Shown one piece after another: positions 42,998 through 53,508 of a DNA stretch of 64,000 bases (its first letter is position 1; each line of letters begins with the position of its first letter). The stretch comes from Azohydromonas sediminis. GTDB taxonomy: Bacteria; Pseudomonadota; Gammaproteobacteria; Burkholderiales; Burkholderiaceae_C. Made by a program: the position numbers and the translations under genes. The stretch is taken from NCBI RefSeq assembly GCF_003574675.1, contig NZ_QOAZ01000018.1, forward strand, positions 1 through 64,000, in the 5' to 3' direction. The notes beneath the pieces are model-generated. The model had not been told where the DNA came from and ran no database searches. It worked only from the letters and a program-made list of their open reading frames with translations.

Positions 42998-43604
42998 CGT
43001 CGGCGTACTTGATCGTGCAGCCGTAGGGCTGCGTCGTCGGCGTCGACACCGGCTGGCCGGCGACGACTTCGGCGAGCGCCTGCCGGACGAGGTTCGTCGC
43101 CCTGGCGATGTCGCTCGCGCGCGCACTCGGGATGCTGTCGATCGCGCCGGCGTAGACGAGCGTGCCCTGCGCGTCGATGACGTACATGTGCGGCGTCACG
43201 CGCGCGCCGTAGGCGCGGCCGATGCGCCCGTCGGTGTCCATCAGCGTCGCCGTCGCGGCCGCGCCCTGCTGCTGCATCCATTGCGCCATCGCGGCGGGCG
43301 CGAGGTGGTCACGCGACGTCGTGGCCGTCGAGTTGATCGCGAGCCACACCGCGCCCTTGGCGAGCGCCTCTTTCTGTGTGGCCTGCATGTTCGCGCTGTC
43401 GTAGTGCTTGCGCACGAACGGGCAGCCGGGGTTGATCCACTCGAGCACCACCGGTGTGCCCTTGAAGTCGGCCAGCGATACTGTCCTGCCGTGCACGTCC
43501 TGCGCCGTGAAGGCCGGCGCCGGCTGGCCGACGGTGGCCGCCGTGGCGGCGGTGGCGCCCAGCACGACCGCCGCGGCGGCGGCTCGGAGGGTTCTCGCGA
43601 TCAT
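42993..43604 (-). CDS. Exported redoxin / thioredoxin-like protein
   Basis: A 203-residue periplasmic protein. A signal peptide ends near ATAAT (about 22). The AhpC/TSA-like fold has VGQPAPAFTAQDVHGRTVSL and the active site NPGCPFVRKHYDS, where the second Cys of CXXC is replaced by Val. A C-terminal Cys in QPYGCTIKYAD may be the resolving residue. It lies beside the DsbD/ScsB-like gene, which could reduce it. A peroxidase or copper/heme-handling role is possible. Confidence 0.87.
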   Translation of the reverse strand: MIARTLRAAAAAVVLGATAATAATVGQPAPAFTAQDVHGRTVSLADFKGTPVVLEWINPGCPFVRKHYDSANMQATQKEALAKGAVWLAINSTATTSRDHLAPAAMAQWMQQQGAAATATLMDTDGRIGRAYGARVTPHMYVIDAQGTLVYAGAIDSIPSARASDIARATNLVRQALAEVVAGQPVSTPTTQPYGCTIKYADG

Positions 43605-43651
43605 CGACGTCTCCTTGACAGCAGGCGGGAACGGCGGCGCGAACCGGTCGG

Positions 43652-45796
43652 CTACGGGCCCGCGACTTTGGTGGCGGCGATCGCCGAGCGCACCTCCTGC
43701 ACCGACAGCAGCTCGCTGAGCAGCTGCGGCGCCGCGCCGCCCGGCCGGTAGATCGCATAGACCGGCACGCCGTTGCGGCCGAGCCGCGCGAGTTCGGCGG
43801 TGATCGCCGCGTCGCGTCGCGTCCAGTCGGCGCGCATCAGTGCGATGCGGTGGAGCTCGAAATCGGCGAGCACGACGGGGTCGCCGAGCACGGTGCGCTT
43901 GTTGAACTGGCAGGTCACGCACCACGCCGCCGTGAAGTCGACGAACACGGTGCGGCCCTGCGCGTTGAGCTCGGCCACGCGCTCGGCGCTCCACGGCTGC
44001 CAGCGTTCTTCGCTCGGTGCCGCGGCAGCCGCGGGCGGTGTCTCGCGCAGCGCCGGCAGCGCCCACGCGAGCGTCAGCGCGAGCACCGCGACGGACACCA
44101 CGCCGAAGCCGGCGCGCGCACCGCGACCCATCCCCGGCGTGCCGAGCGCCCATGCGACGAACGCCACCGCCACCAGCAGGCCGAGCACGCCGGCCGCGCC
44201 GTCGATGCCGACCTGCTGGCCCAGCACCCACAGCAGCCACACGACGGTGGCGAACATCGGGAACGCCATCAGCGCCTTGAAGCGAGCCATCCACGGACCC
44301 GGCCGCGGCAGTGCGCGCGCCAGCGCCGGCCAGGCGCTGGCCGCGAGGTACGGCAGCGCCATGCCCAGGCCGAGCGCGGCGAAGATCGACAGGGCCTGCG
44401 GCGCCGGCAGCGTCGCCGCGACGCCGAGCGACGCGCCCATAAACGGCGCCGTGCACGGCGACGCGACCGCCACCGCGAGCACACCGGTCAGCGCCGAGTC
44501 GGCGATCGGGTGGCGCGCACGCAGTGCCGCCAGGTTGCCCGGCAGCACCGACCCGAACTCGAACACGCCGGCCAGGTTCAGCCCGATCAGCGTGAACAGC
44601 AGCGCCAGCGCGGTGACGAAGGCCGGCGACTGCAGCTGGAATCCCCAGCCGAGCTGCTCGCCGCCGGCGCGCAGCACGAGCAGCAGCGCGGCGAGCGCGA
44701 CGAACGAGACGACGACGCCGGCGGTGTAGGCCAGTCCGCCGGTCAGCAGCGCGCGGCGCTCGTGTGCGTGCGCGGCGAAGCCCATGACCTTCAGCGACAG
44801 CACCGGGAACACGCACGGCATCATGTTGAGCAGCGAGCCGCCGACGATCGCCAGCAGCAGTGCGAGCACGAAACCGGGCGCTGCCTTCGATGCGGGGGGC
44901 GCGGCGGGCGCGGCCTGCGGCGCCGGCGTGGGTGCGGCGGCCAGCGGCACGCTGCCCGGCGGCGGCCACGGGCCGGCGACCTCGAACGCGATCTGCACGC
45001 CCGCGCCGCCGCCCGGCGCCGCGAGCACGGCGACCATGCGTGCCGGTGCCTCGCTGCGCTGCGCCGACAGCGGCACACGCACCTCCCACGTCGCGCCGTC
45101 CCAGCGCTGCGACGTGCGCGCGGCGTTGTCGATCACGCCCGGCAGTTCGGGAAAGAAGTCGAGGTCGCGGCCGCGCAGCCCTTCGGGCAGCGCCGCAGCG
45201 GTGACGACGAGCGCGCCGCCTTCGACGCGCGCGCGTGCCTGCGCCTCGACCGGCTGCGGGCGTTGCGCCAGCGCCGCCTCGAACCGCGCCGCGTGCGCCG
45301 ACGTCGCGGCCTGCGCCGGGATCTCGAGCGCGAATTCCCCGCCCTCGGGGATGCACACGTCCTTGCACACCAGCCAGTCGGCGCGCAGCCGCACCGGCAA
45401 CGTCGCGCCGCTGAAATCGTCGGGCACCGTCACGCGCACCGGCAGCAGCAGGCGGCCTTCGTGGCCAAAATTCATCAGCGGGCCCACCGGCAGCTTCTGG
45501 GGCGTCGGCCACTCGATGTCGCCGGCGACGAAGCCCGGCGGCAGCGTCCACTCGAGTGTCGTCGGCAGCCCCGAGTCGCCCGGGTTCTTCCAGTAGGTGT
45601 GCCAGTGCGGCGCGTGGTCGATCGCGAGGCCGAGCCACAGGGGTTTGCCCGGCGCGACGCCTTCGGGGGCGTGCGCGAGCAGTTCGGCACGCACCTGTTC
45701 CGTCACGACGACGGCGGGCTGCGTCGTCAGCGCGATGGCCAGTGCCGGCGCGACCGCGGCGAGGGCGGCGAACAGCAGGCGGCGCAAGAGGGTCAT
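43652..45796 (-). CDS. Thiol:disulfide interchange protein, DsbD/ScsB type
   Basis: A 714-residue protein that moves electrons from cytosolic thioredoxin to periplasmic proteins. After a signal peptide, an N-terminal immunoglobulin-like domain carries Cys in WLVCKDVCIPEGG, a ScsB-like pattern. The eight-helix DsbD core (about 320-560) has Cys in NMMPCVFPVLSLK and VASPCTAPFMG. The C-terminal thioredoxin domain has AAWCVTCQFNKRT. All three Cys pairs are present, so the relay is intact. A redoxin gene follows, which may be its client. ATG 45796 gives the signal MTLLRRLLFAAL. Confidence 0.92.
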   Translation of the reverse strand: MTLLRRLLFAALAAVAPALAIALTTQPAVVVTEQVRAELLAHAPEGVAPGKPLWLGLAIDHAPHWHTYWKNPGDSGLPTTLEWTLPPGFVAGDIEWPTPQKLPVGPLMNFGHEGRLLLPVRVTVPDDFSGATLPVRLRADWLVCKDVCIPEGGEFALEIPAQAATSAHAARFEAALAQRPQPVEAQARARVEGGALVVTAAALPEGLRGRDLDFFPELPGVIDNAARTSQRWDGATWEVRVPLSAQRSEAPARMVAVLAAPGGGAGVQIAFEVAGPWPPPGSVPLAAAPTPAPQAAPAAPPASKAAPGFVLALLLAIVGGSLLNMMPCVFPVLSLKVMGFAAHAHERRALLTGGLAYTAGVVVSFVALAALLLVLRAGGEQLGWGFQLQSPAFVTALALLFTLIGLNLAGVFEFGSVLPGNLAALRARHPIADSALTGVLAVAVASPCTAPFMGASLGVAATLPAPQALSIFAALGLGMALPYLAASAWPALARALPRPGPWMARFKALMAFPMFATVVWLLWVLGQQVGIDGAAGVLGLLVAVAFVAWALGTPGMGRGARAGFGVVSVAVLALTLAWALPALRETPPAAAAAPSEERWQPWSAERVAELNAQGRTVFVDFTAAWCVTCQFNKRTVLGDPVVLADFELHRIALMRADWTRRDAAITAELARLGRNGVPVYAIYRPGGAAPQLLSELLSVQEVRSAIAATKVAGP

Positions 45797-45943
45797 GCGG
45801 CTTCGAAGGCGCGAGGCGCCGCGGGTTCCGGCGATGCGCGGGATTATCGGCAGCGGCTGCGGTCGGGGTGCGCGGCGACGGCACAAAGCCGCCGCGCGCG
45901 ACAGCGCCCACGCACGCACCGCGGAAGGCGGCGGGTTTGCTCC

Positions 45944-45949
45944 TATAAT
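45944..45949 (+). promoter_or_regulatory. Candidate -10 element for the atp operon
   Basis: A perfect TATAAT lies 55 bp before the atpI ATG in a relatively AT-rich spot of the 208-bp gap divergent from the DsbD-like gene. The -35 region at the right distance (GCGGAA) is weak, so an activator or an alternative start may be used. Confidence 0.5.
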
Positions 45950-46004
45950 CGATTGGCTTTGCTGCCTGAGAAAGGGCGCAAGGGTGGATTCGACAGAGGC
46001 TCCG

Positions 46005-46496
46005 ATGTCCGAGCGGCCATCAGGCAAACGGCCCGATCGGCGAGACGTCTGGGCCGACGACGAGATCGAAGCGGCGGATCGCGGCTTCGTGCCCTTGACG
46101 CGGGAGCAGGCCGCGGCATTGAGGGAGAAGAACCCGCCGGTATCGCCGTGGCGGGTGGTCGCGGTGCAGATCGTGATCGGGCTGGCGGTGGCGGCGCTTG
46201 GCGTGGCCATCACCCGTGAAGCGGCGATCGGCTGGTCCGCGCTGTACGGCGCGGCCGTCGTGGTGGTGCCGGGGGCCTTGATGGCGCGCGGCATGACCAG
46301 CCGGCTTTCCAGCATGTCGCCTGGCGGCAGTGCCGTCAGCTTCATGTTGTGGGAGTTCGTGAAAATTGGGGTCTCGGTGGCCATGCTGATGCTGGCTTCT
46401 CGGATCGTGCAGCCACTGAGCTGGCCGGCGTTGCTGGTGGGCCTGGTGGTGTGCCTCAAGGTGTACTGGGTGGCGCTGCTGTGGCGCCGCCGCTGA
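46005..46496 (+). CDS. atpI: ATP synthase subunit I
   Basis: A 163-residue membrane protein with an N-terminal charged region (about 1-45) and four helices. The order immediately before atpB identifies it. AtpI assists c-ring assembly and is not part of the finished enzyme. The end VCLKVYWVALLWRRR is typical. ATG 46005 follows AGAGG; a GTG at 45984 is a possible longer start. Confidence 0.88.
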   Translation: MSERPSGKRPDRRDVWADDEIEAADRGFVPLTREQAAALREKNPPVSPWRVVAVQIVIGLAVAALGVAITREAAIGWSALYGAAVVVVPGALMARGMTSRLSSMSPGGSAVSFMLWEFVKIGVSVAMLMLASRIVQPLSWPALLVGLVVCLKVYWVALLWRRR

Positions 46497-46524
46497 CGAC
46501 GACGCGACGCAACGGGCTTAGACG

Positions 46525-47382
46525 ATGGCTGCCAGCGCAAACGCGCCCACTCCGGGCGAATACGTTCAGCACCACCTGGTGCACCTGCAGAACAAGTACC
46601 CGCCGCAGTCGACGCCGGTCGACTTCTCGTACCTCAACCTCGACTCGCTGTTCTTCTCGGTCACGCTGGGCGTGCTCGTGTGCCTGGTGCTGTGGCTGGC
46701 CGCGCGCAAGGTGACCTCGGGCGTGCCGGGGCGCTTCCAGGCCGCCGTCGAGTTCCTTGTCGAGATGGTCGACACGCAGGCCAAGGGCATCGTGCACAAC
46801 GCCACCAGCCGCAAGTTCGTCGGCCCGCTGGCGCTGACGGTGTTCCTGTGGGTGTTCATGATGAACTTCATGGACCTGCTCCCCGTCGACCTGATCCCGC
46901 AGATGTGGCACGTCGCCGGACCGGCGCTCGGCATGAAGGACTACATGCGCGTCGTGCCCACGGCCGACCTGTCGATCACGATGGGCCTGTCGGTCACCGT
47001 GCTGCTGATCTGCCTGTACTACAACGTCAAGATCAAGGGGCTGGGCGGCTGGGTGCACGAGCTGTTCACGGCGCCGTTCGGCAACCATTTCCTGCTGTGG
47101 CCGGTCAACTTCGCGATGCAGATCATCGAGTTCGTCGCGAAGACCGTCTCGCACGGGATGCGTCTGTTCGGCAACCTCTACGCCGGCGAGCTGATCTTCA
47201 TCCTCATCGCGCTGATGGGTGGCGCCTGGTCGCTGTCGGGCACCGGCATCGGGCTGATGATCGGCCACATCATCGCGGGCAGCGTGTGGGCGATCTTCCA
47301 CATCCTGATCATCACGCTGCAGGCGTTCGTGTTCATGATGCTGACGCTGGTCTACGTCGGCCAGGCTCACGACGCGCACTGA
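46525..47382 (+). CDS. atpB: ATP synthase subunit a
   Basis: A 285-residue proton-channel subunit of F0. The essential Arg is in HGMRLFGNLYAGEL. Other conserved segments are FVGPLALTVFLWVFMMNFMD and the final AFVFMMLTLVYVGQAH. Five to six helices are evident. The N-terminal region (about 1-45) is polar and extended relative to E. coli. Confidence 0.97.
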   Translation: MAASANAPTPGEYVQHHLVHLQNKYPPQSTPVDFSYLNLDSLFFSVTLGVLVCLVLWLAARKVTSGVPGRFQAAVEFLVEMVDTQAKGIVHNATSRKFVGPLALTVFLWVFMMNFMDLLPVDLIPQMWHVAGPALGMKDYMRVVPTADLSITMGLSVTVLLICLYYNVKIKGLGGWVHELFTAPFGNHFLLWPVNFAMQIIEFVAKTVSHGMRLFGNLYAGELIFILIALMGGAWSLSGTGIGLMIGHIIAGSVWAIFHILIITLQAFVFMMLTLVYVGQAHDAH

Positions 47383-47425
47383 GTCGTTTCGCTTTCCGTT
47401 TCCCCTCCAACCCGAAACCTACTGA

Positions 47426-47701
<276 letters not shown>

Positions 47702-47770
47702 TTGCCCGACCGCGATCCGGCGCGCCGTGCGTGCCGCGCCGCCACCGTCATCACCGATTGAGGCCCTGAA

Positions 47771-48241
47771 GTGAGCATCAACGCTACCCTCATCGCCCAG
47801 ATGATCGTGTTCCTGATCCTGGTCTGGTTCACGATGAAGTTCGTCTGGCCGCCGATCGTCAAGGCGCTCGACGAGCGGGCGCAGAAAGTCGCCGAAGGCC
47901 TGTCCGCCGCCGACAAGGCGAAGTCCGAACTCGCGCTCGCGAACAAGCGTGTCGAGGAGCAGCTCGCCGCCGCGCGCGACGACGCCGCCAAGCGCCTGGC
48001 CGACGCCGAGCGTCTGGCGCAGTCGATGATCGAGGAAGCCAAGAGCCGCGCGTCCGCCGAAGCGGCCAAGATCATCGCTGCCGCGAAGGCCGAGGCCGAG
48101 CAGGAGGCCGTCAAGGCCCGCGAGGCGCTGCGCGAGGACGTCGCGACGCTCGCCGTCAAGGGCGCCGAGCAGATCCTGAAGCGCGAGATCAACGCCAGCG
48201 TGCACGCCGACTTGCTGGGCCAGCTCAAGGCCGAGCTGTGA
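47771..48241 (+). CDS. atpF: ATP synthase subunit b
   Basis: A 156-residue stator subunit. One N-terminal helix ([20 protein letters not shown]) anchors it; the rest is a long charged coiled coil (e.g. [20 protein letters not shown]). The start is GTG 47771, which gives [14 protein letters not shown]. Length equals the E. coli protein. Confidence 0.96.
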   Translation: MSINATLIAQMIVFLILVWFTMKFVWPPIVKALDERAQKVAEGLSAADKAKSELALANKRVEEQLAAARDDAAKRLADAERLAQSMIEEAKSRASAEAAKIIAAAKAEAEQEAVKAREALREDVATLAVKGAEQILKREINASVHADLLGQLKAEL

Positions 48242-48244
48242 GCC

Positions 48245-48781
48245 ATGGCTGAGCTCGCTACCATCGCCCGCCCGTACGCCGAGGCGCTGTTCAAGGCGGT
48301 GCCGCCGGCCGATGCCGCCGCGGTGGCCGACCAGGTCGCGGCGATCGCCGCCGTGGCTGCGCACCCGCGCCTGCGCGAGTTCGCCGACGACCCGAAGGTG
48401 CGTCCCGAGCAGGTGTTCGACGTCATCGTCTCGCTGGTCAAGGAGCCGTGGCTCGGCGACGCCGCGAAGAACCTGCTGCGCACCGTGATCGACAACGGGC
48501 GCCTGGCCGCGATGGGCGAGATCGCCACGCAGTTCCGCGCGCTCGTCAACGCGCGCAGCGGCGTGTCCGACGCGCTGATCTACAGCGCCTACCCGATCGA
48601 GCCGGCGCTGCTCGCCGACGTCGTCGCGACGCTCGAGAAGCGCTTCGCGCGCAAGCTCAACCCGAAGGTCGAGCTCGACCCGTCGCTGATCGGCGGCATC
48701 CGCGTCGTCGTCGGCGACGAGGTGCTCGACACCTCGGTGAAGGCCCGTCTGGAACAAATGAAGGTGGCTCTGACGGCCTGA
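48245..48781 (+). CDS. atpH: ATP synthase subunit delta
   Basis: A 178-residue peripheral-stalk subunit. Conserved start [17 protein letters not shown] and the C-terminal [20 protein letters not shown] are visible. It begins 3 bp after atpF. It joins b subunits to the top of F1. Confidence 0.96.
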   Translation: MAELATIARPYAEALFKAVPPADAAAVADQVAAIAAVAAHPRLREFADDPKVRPEQVFDVIVSLVKEPWLGDAAKNLLRTVIDNGRLAAMGEIATQFRALVNARSGVSDALIYSAYPIEPALLADVVATLEKRFARKLNPKVELDPSLIGGIRVVVGDEVLDTSVKARLEQMKVALTA

Positions 48782-48820
48782 GGCATCGCCTCCGGCGTCG
48801 GTCCCCCAGGGAGCACCCCC

Positions 48821-50374
48821 ATGCAACTGAATCCCGCAGAGATCTCGGAACTGATCAAGAGCCGCATCGAGGGCCTCGGCGCCACGACGGACATCCGCAA
48901 CCAGGGCACCGTGATGTCGGTGACCGACGGCATCTGCCGCATCCACGGCCTGTCGGAGGCGATGCAAGGCGAGATGCTCGAGTTCCCCCCGACCAAGGAC
49001 GGCACGCCGACCTTCGGCCTGGCGCTGAACCTCGAGCGTGACTCGGTCGGCGCGGTGATCCTGGGCGAGTACGAGCACATCTCCGAAGGCGACACCGTCA
49101 AGTGCACGGGCCGCATCCTCGAGGTGCCGGTCGGCCCCGAGCTGATCGGCCGCGTCGTCAACGCGCTCGGCCAGCCGATCGACGGCAAGGGCCCGATCAA
49201 CGCGAAGATGACCGACGTCATCGAGAAGGTCGCGCCGGGCGTCATCGCGCGCCAGAGCGTGTCGCAGCCGGTGCAGACCGGCCTGAAGTCGATCGACTCG
49301 ATGGTGCCGATCGGCCGTGGCCAGCGCGAACTGATCATCGGCGACCGCCAGACCGGCAAGACCGCGGTGGCGATCGACACGATCATCAACCAGAAGGGCC
49401 AGGACATGGTCTGCATCTACGTCGCGATCGGGCAGAAGGCGAGCTCGATCAAGAACGTGGTGCGCGCGCTCGAGCAGCACGGCGCGATGGACTACACGAT
49501 CGTCGTCGCCGCGTCGGCCTCCGAATCGGCCGCGATGCAGTACGTCTCGGCGTACTCGGGCTGCACGATGGGCGAGTACTTCCGTGACCGCGGCCAGGAT
49601 GCGCTGATCATCTACGACGACCTGTCCAAGCAGGCCGTCGCCTACCGCCAGGTCTCGCTGCTGCTGCGCCGCCCGCCGGGCCGCGAGGCGTTCCCTGGCG
49701 ACGTCTTCTACCTGCACTCGCGCCTGCTCGAGCGCGCCGCGCGCGTCAACGCCGACTACGTCGAGAAGTTCACCAACGGCGCGGTCAAGGGCAAGACCGG
49801 CTCGCTGACCGCGCTGCCGGTCATCGAGACGCAGGCCGGCGACGTCTCGGCGTTCGTGCCGACCAACGTGATCTCGATCACCGACGGCCAGATCTTCCTC
49901 GAGACCAACCTGTTCAACGCCGGCATCCGCCCGGCGATCAACGCCGGCATCTCGGTGTCGCGCGTCGGTGGCGCCGCGCAGACCAAGCTGATCAAGAGCC
50001 TGTCGGGCGGCATCCGTACCGACCTCGCGCAGTACCGCGAGCTCGCCGCGTTCGCGCAGTTCGCCTCGGACCTCGACGCGGCGACGAAGAAGCAGCTCGA
50101 CCGGGGTGCGCGCGTGACCGAGCTGCTCAAGCAGCCGCAGTACTCGCCGCTGCCGATCTCGCTGATGGCTGCGTCGCTGTTCGCGGTCAACAAGGGCTTC
50201 CTCGACGACGTCGACGTCAAGAAGGTGCTCGCGTTCGAGAGCGGTCTGCACCAGCACCTGAAGTCCAGCCACGCCGCGTTGCTGCAGAAGCTCGAGACCG
50301 AGAAGGCGATGGACAAGGCCGCCGAGGAAGAGCTGACCGCCGCGATCGTCGCGTTCAAGAAGTCGTTTGCCTGA
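48821..50374 (+). CDS. atpA: ATP synthase subunit alpha
   Basis: A 517-residue F1 subunit with non-catalytic nucleotide sites. Walker A is [13 protein letters not shown], the arginine-finger region is [20 protein letters not shown], and [20 protein letters not shown] is a hallmark segment. The N-terminal [19 protein letters not shown] contacts delta. Length is normal. Confidence 0.98.
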   Translation: MQLNPAEISELIKSRIEGLGATTDIRNQGTVMSVTDGICRIHGLSEAMQGEMLEFPPTKDGTPTFGLALNLERDSVGAVILGEYEHISEGDTVKCTGRILEVPVGPELIGRVVNALGQPIDGKGPINAKMTDVIEKVAPGVIARQSVSQPVQTGLKSIDSMVPIGRGQRELIIGDRQTGKTAVAIDTIINQKGQDMVCIYVAIGQKASSIKNVVRALEQHGAMDYTIVVAASASESAAMQYVSAYSGCTMGEYFRDRGQDALIIYDDLSKQAVAYRQVSLLLRRPPGREAFPGDVFYLHSRLLERAARVNADYVEKFTNGAVKGKTGSLTALPVIETQAGDVSAFVPTNVISITDGQIFLETNLFNAGIRPAINAGISVSRVGGAAQTKLIKSLSGGIRTDLAQYRELAAFAQFASDLDAATKKQLDRGARVTELLKQPQYSPLPISLMAASLFAVNKGFLDDVDVKKVLAFESGLHQHLKSSHAALLQKLETEKAMDKAAEEELTAAIVAFKKSFA

Positions 50375-50412
50375 GCCCGCCCTGACGACACCTTTGCGAA
50401 AGGAGAACCGTC

Positions 50413-51300
50413 ATGGCGGTGGGTAAGGAAATCCGCGGCAAGATCAAGTCGGTCGAGAACACGAAGAAGATCACGAAGGCGATGGAGATGGTCGCCGCGT
50501 CGAAGATGCGCAAGGCGCAGGAGCGCATGCGCCAGGCGCGTCCGTACAGCGACAAGATCCGCGTCATCACGACCAACCTGTCGCAGGCCAACCCCGAGTA
50601 CCGCTCGCCCTACATGCGGCAGGTCGAGGGGGCGCCGAAGGCGGTGGGTTTCATCGTCGTCACGACCGACAAGGGCCTGTGCGGCGGCCTGAACACCAAC
50701 ATCCTGCGCGCCGTGACCGCCAAGATGCGCGAGGTCCAGAGCGCCGGCGCGAGCGTGCAGGCGGTGGCGATCGGCAACAAGGGCCTCGGCTTCCTGAACC
50801 GCATCGGCGCCAAGGTCGTCAGCCAGGCGGTGCAGCTCGGCGACGCGCCGCACCTCGAGAAGCTGATCGGCCCGGTCAAGGTGATGCTCGATGCCTTCGT
50901 CGCCGGGCAGCTCGACGCGGTGTACCTGTGCTACACGAAGTTCATCAACACGATGAAGCAGGAGCCGATGGTCGAGGCGCTGCTGCCGCTGGGCGCCGAC
51001 CGGCTGCAGCAAAGCGATGCCGAGAAGAAGGACCACGCCTGGGACTACCTCTACGAGCCCGACGCGCCCAGCGTGATCGACGAGCTGCTGACGCGCTACA
51101 TCGAGGCGCTCGTCTACCAGGCGGTGGCCGAGAACATGGCCAGCGAGCAGAGCGCGCGCATGGTGGCGATGAAGGCCGCGACCGACAACGCCGGCAACCT
51201 GATCAACGAGCTGAAGCTGATCTACAACAAGACGCGCCAGGCGGCGATCACGAAGGAACTGTCCGAGATCGTCGGCGGGGCCGCGGCGATCAGCGGCTGA
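50413..51300 (+). CDS. atpG: ATP synthase subunit gamma
   Basis: A 295-residue central-stalk subunit. The N-terminal coiled-coil helix [20 protein letters not shown] and the C-terminal helix [20 protein letters not shown] form the rotor shaft; [12 protein letters not shown] is the conserved Rossmann-like part. AAGGAGAACC precedes the ATG. Confidence 0.98.
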   Translation: MAVGKEIRGKIKSVENTKKITKAMEMVAASKMRKAQERMRQARPYSDKIRVITTNLSQANPEYRSPYMRQVEGAPKAVGFIVVTTDKGLCGGLNTNILRAVTAKMREVQSAGASVQAVAIGNKGLGFLNRIGAKVVSQAVQLGDAPHLEKLIGPVKVMLDAFVAGQLDAVYLCYTKFINTMKQEPMVEALLPLGADRLQQSDAEKKDHAWDYLYEPDAPSVIDELLTRYIEALVYQAVAENMASEQSARMVAMKAATDNAGNLINELKLIYNKTRQAAITKELSEIVGGAAAISG

Positions 51301-51328
51301 CCGTCACGGCTGCGAACAGATTGACTGA

Positions 51329-52744
<1,416 letters not shown>

Positions 52745-52745
52745 T

Positions 52746-52832
52746 GGCGCCCCCCCGAAGCGCCTTCGGCGCCTCCCCCCCAGGGGGGCGCCGCCAGCGG
52801 ACCGGCGAAGCCGGATCCGCGGCGGCCGCTGG
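52746..52832. repeat. Nested-hairpin intergenic repeat between atpD and atpC
   Basis: Two adjacent hairpin modules fill the gap. Module 1 has a perfect 10-bp outer stem GGCGCCCCCC (52746-52755) with GGGGGGCGCC (52783-52792), with an inner GCGCC-TTC-GGCGC (52760-52772). Module 2 has CCAGCGG (52794-52800) with CCGCTGG (52826-52832), enclosing CCGGC-GAA-GCCGG (52802-52814). From memory, similar sequences are dispersed between genes in Burkholderiales; copy number cannot be judged from this window, where I saw no second full copy. Confidence 0.8.
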
Positions 52833-52884
52833 ATGGGGGTGGCGTCGTGCGGCCCTCGTGGTTTTCGCCCGCCTGGAGAACTGA

Positions 52885-53304
52885 ATGGCAAACACGATCC
52901 ACGTCGACGTCGTCAGCGCCGAGGAGCAGATCTTCTCGGGCGAGGCGAAGTTCGTCGCGCTGCCCGGCGAGGCCGGTGAACTCGGCATCCTGCCGCGCCA
53001 CACGCCGCTGATCACGCGCATCAAGCCCGGTGCGGTGCGCATCGAGCGTGCCGACAACGGCGAGGAGGAGTTCGTCTTCGTCGCCGGCGGCATCCTCGAG
53101 GTGCAGCCCAATCGCGTGACGGTCCTCGCCGACACGGCGATCCGCGGCCGCGACCTCGACGAGGCCAAGGCCAACGAGGCCAAGAAGCTGGCCGAGGACG
53201 CGATGAAGAACGCCAAGAGCGACATCGACTTCGCGAAGGCGCAGAGCGAATTCGCCGCGATGGCCGCGCAGATCGCCGCGATCCGCAAGTTCCGCAAGAA
53301 GTAA
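52885..53304 (+). CDS. atpC: ATP synthase subunit epsilon
   Basis: A 139-residue subunit with an N-terminal beta-sandwich ([20 protein letters not shown], then [19 protein letters not shown]) and two C-terminal helices that can inhibit ATP hydrolysis. It is separated from atpD by 140 bp with a repeat, while other atp gaps are 3-69 bp. Confidence 0.97.
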   Translation: MANTIHVDVVSAEEQIFSGEAKFVALPGEAGELGILPRHTPLITRIKPGAVRIERADNGEEEFVFVAGGILEVQPNRVTVLADTAIRGRDLDEAKANEAKKLAEDAMKNAKSDIDFAKAQSEFAAMAAQIAAIRKFRKK

Positions 53305-53327
53305 GGCGGCGCGCGATCGCGCCAAGG

Positions 53328-53358
53328 GGCCCTGCGAGCCGCGCCGGTTCGCAGGGCC
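53328..53358 (+). terminator. Probable terminator of the atp operon
   Basis: GGCCCTGCGAGCC (53328-53340) pairs with GGTTCGCAGGGCC (53346-53358) over 13 bp with one G-T mismatch and a 5-base loop. It lies 23 bp after atpC. It is followed by TCGTCGCTTG, so the U tract is poor. Confidence 0.65.
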
Positions 53359-53508
53359 TCGTCGCTTGTGGCCGCATCTCGTCCAGGGGCTGTCCGCCCC
53401 CGGGCGCGCGCTGCGCGGGTGCCCTCCCGCGCCGCCCCACACCGCCGCGCCTCGCGTGCGGGTCGGTCCCGAGGCGGCTCGCGCGCCCGCGCGGCTACGC
53501 TGCAGCCG

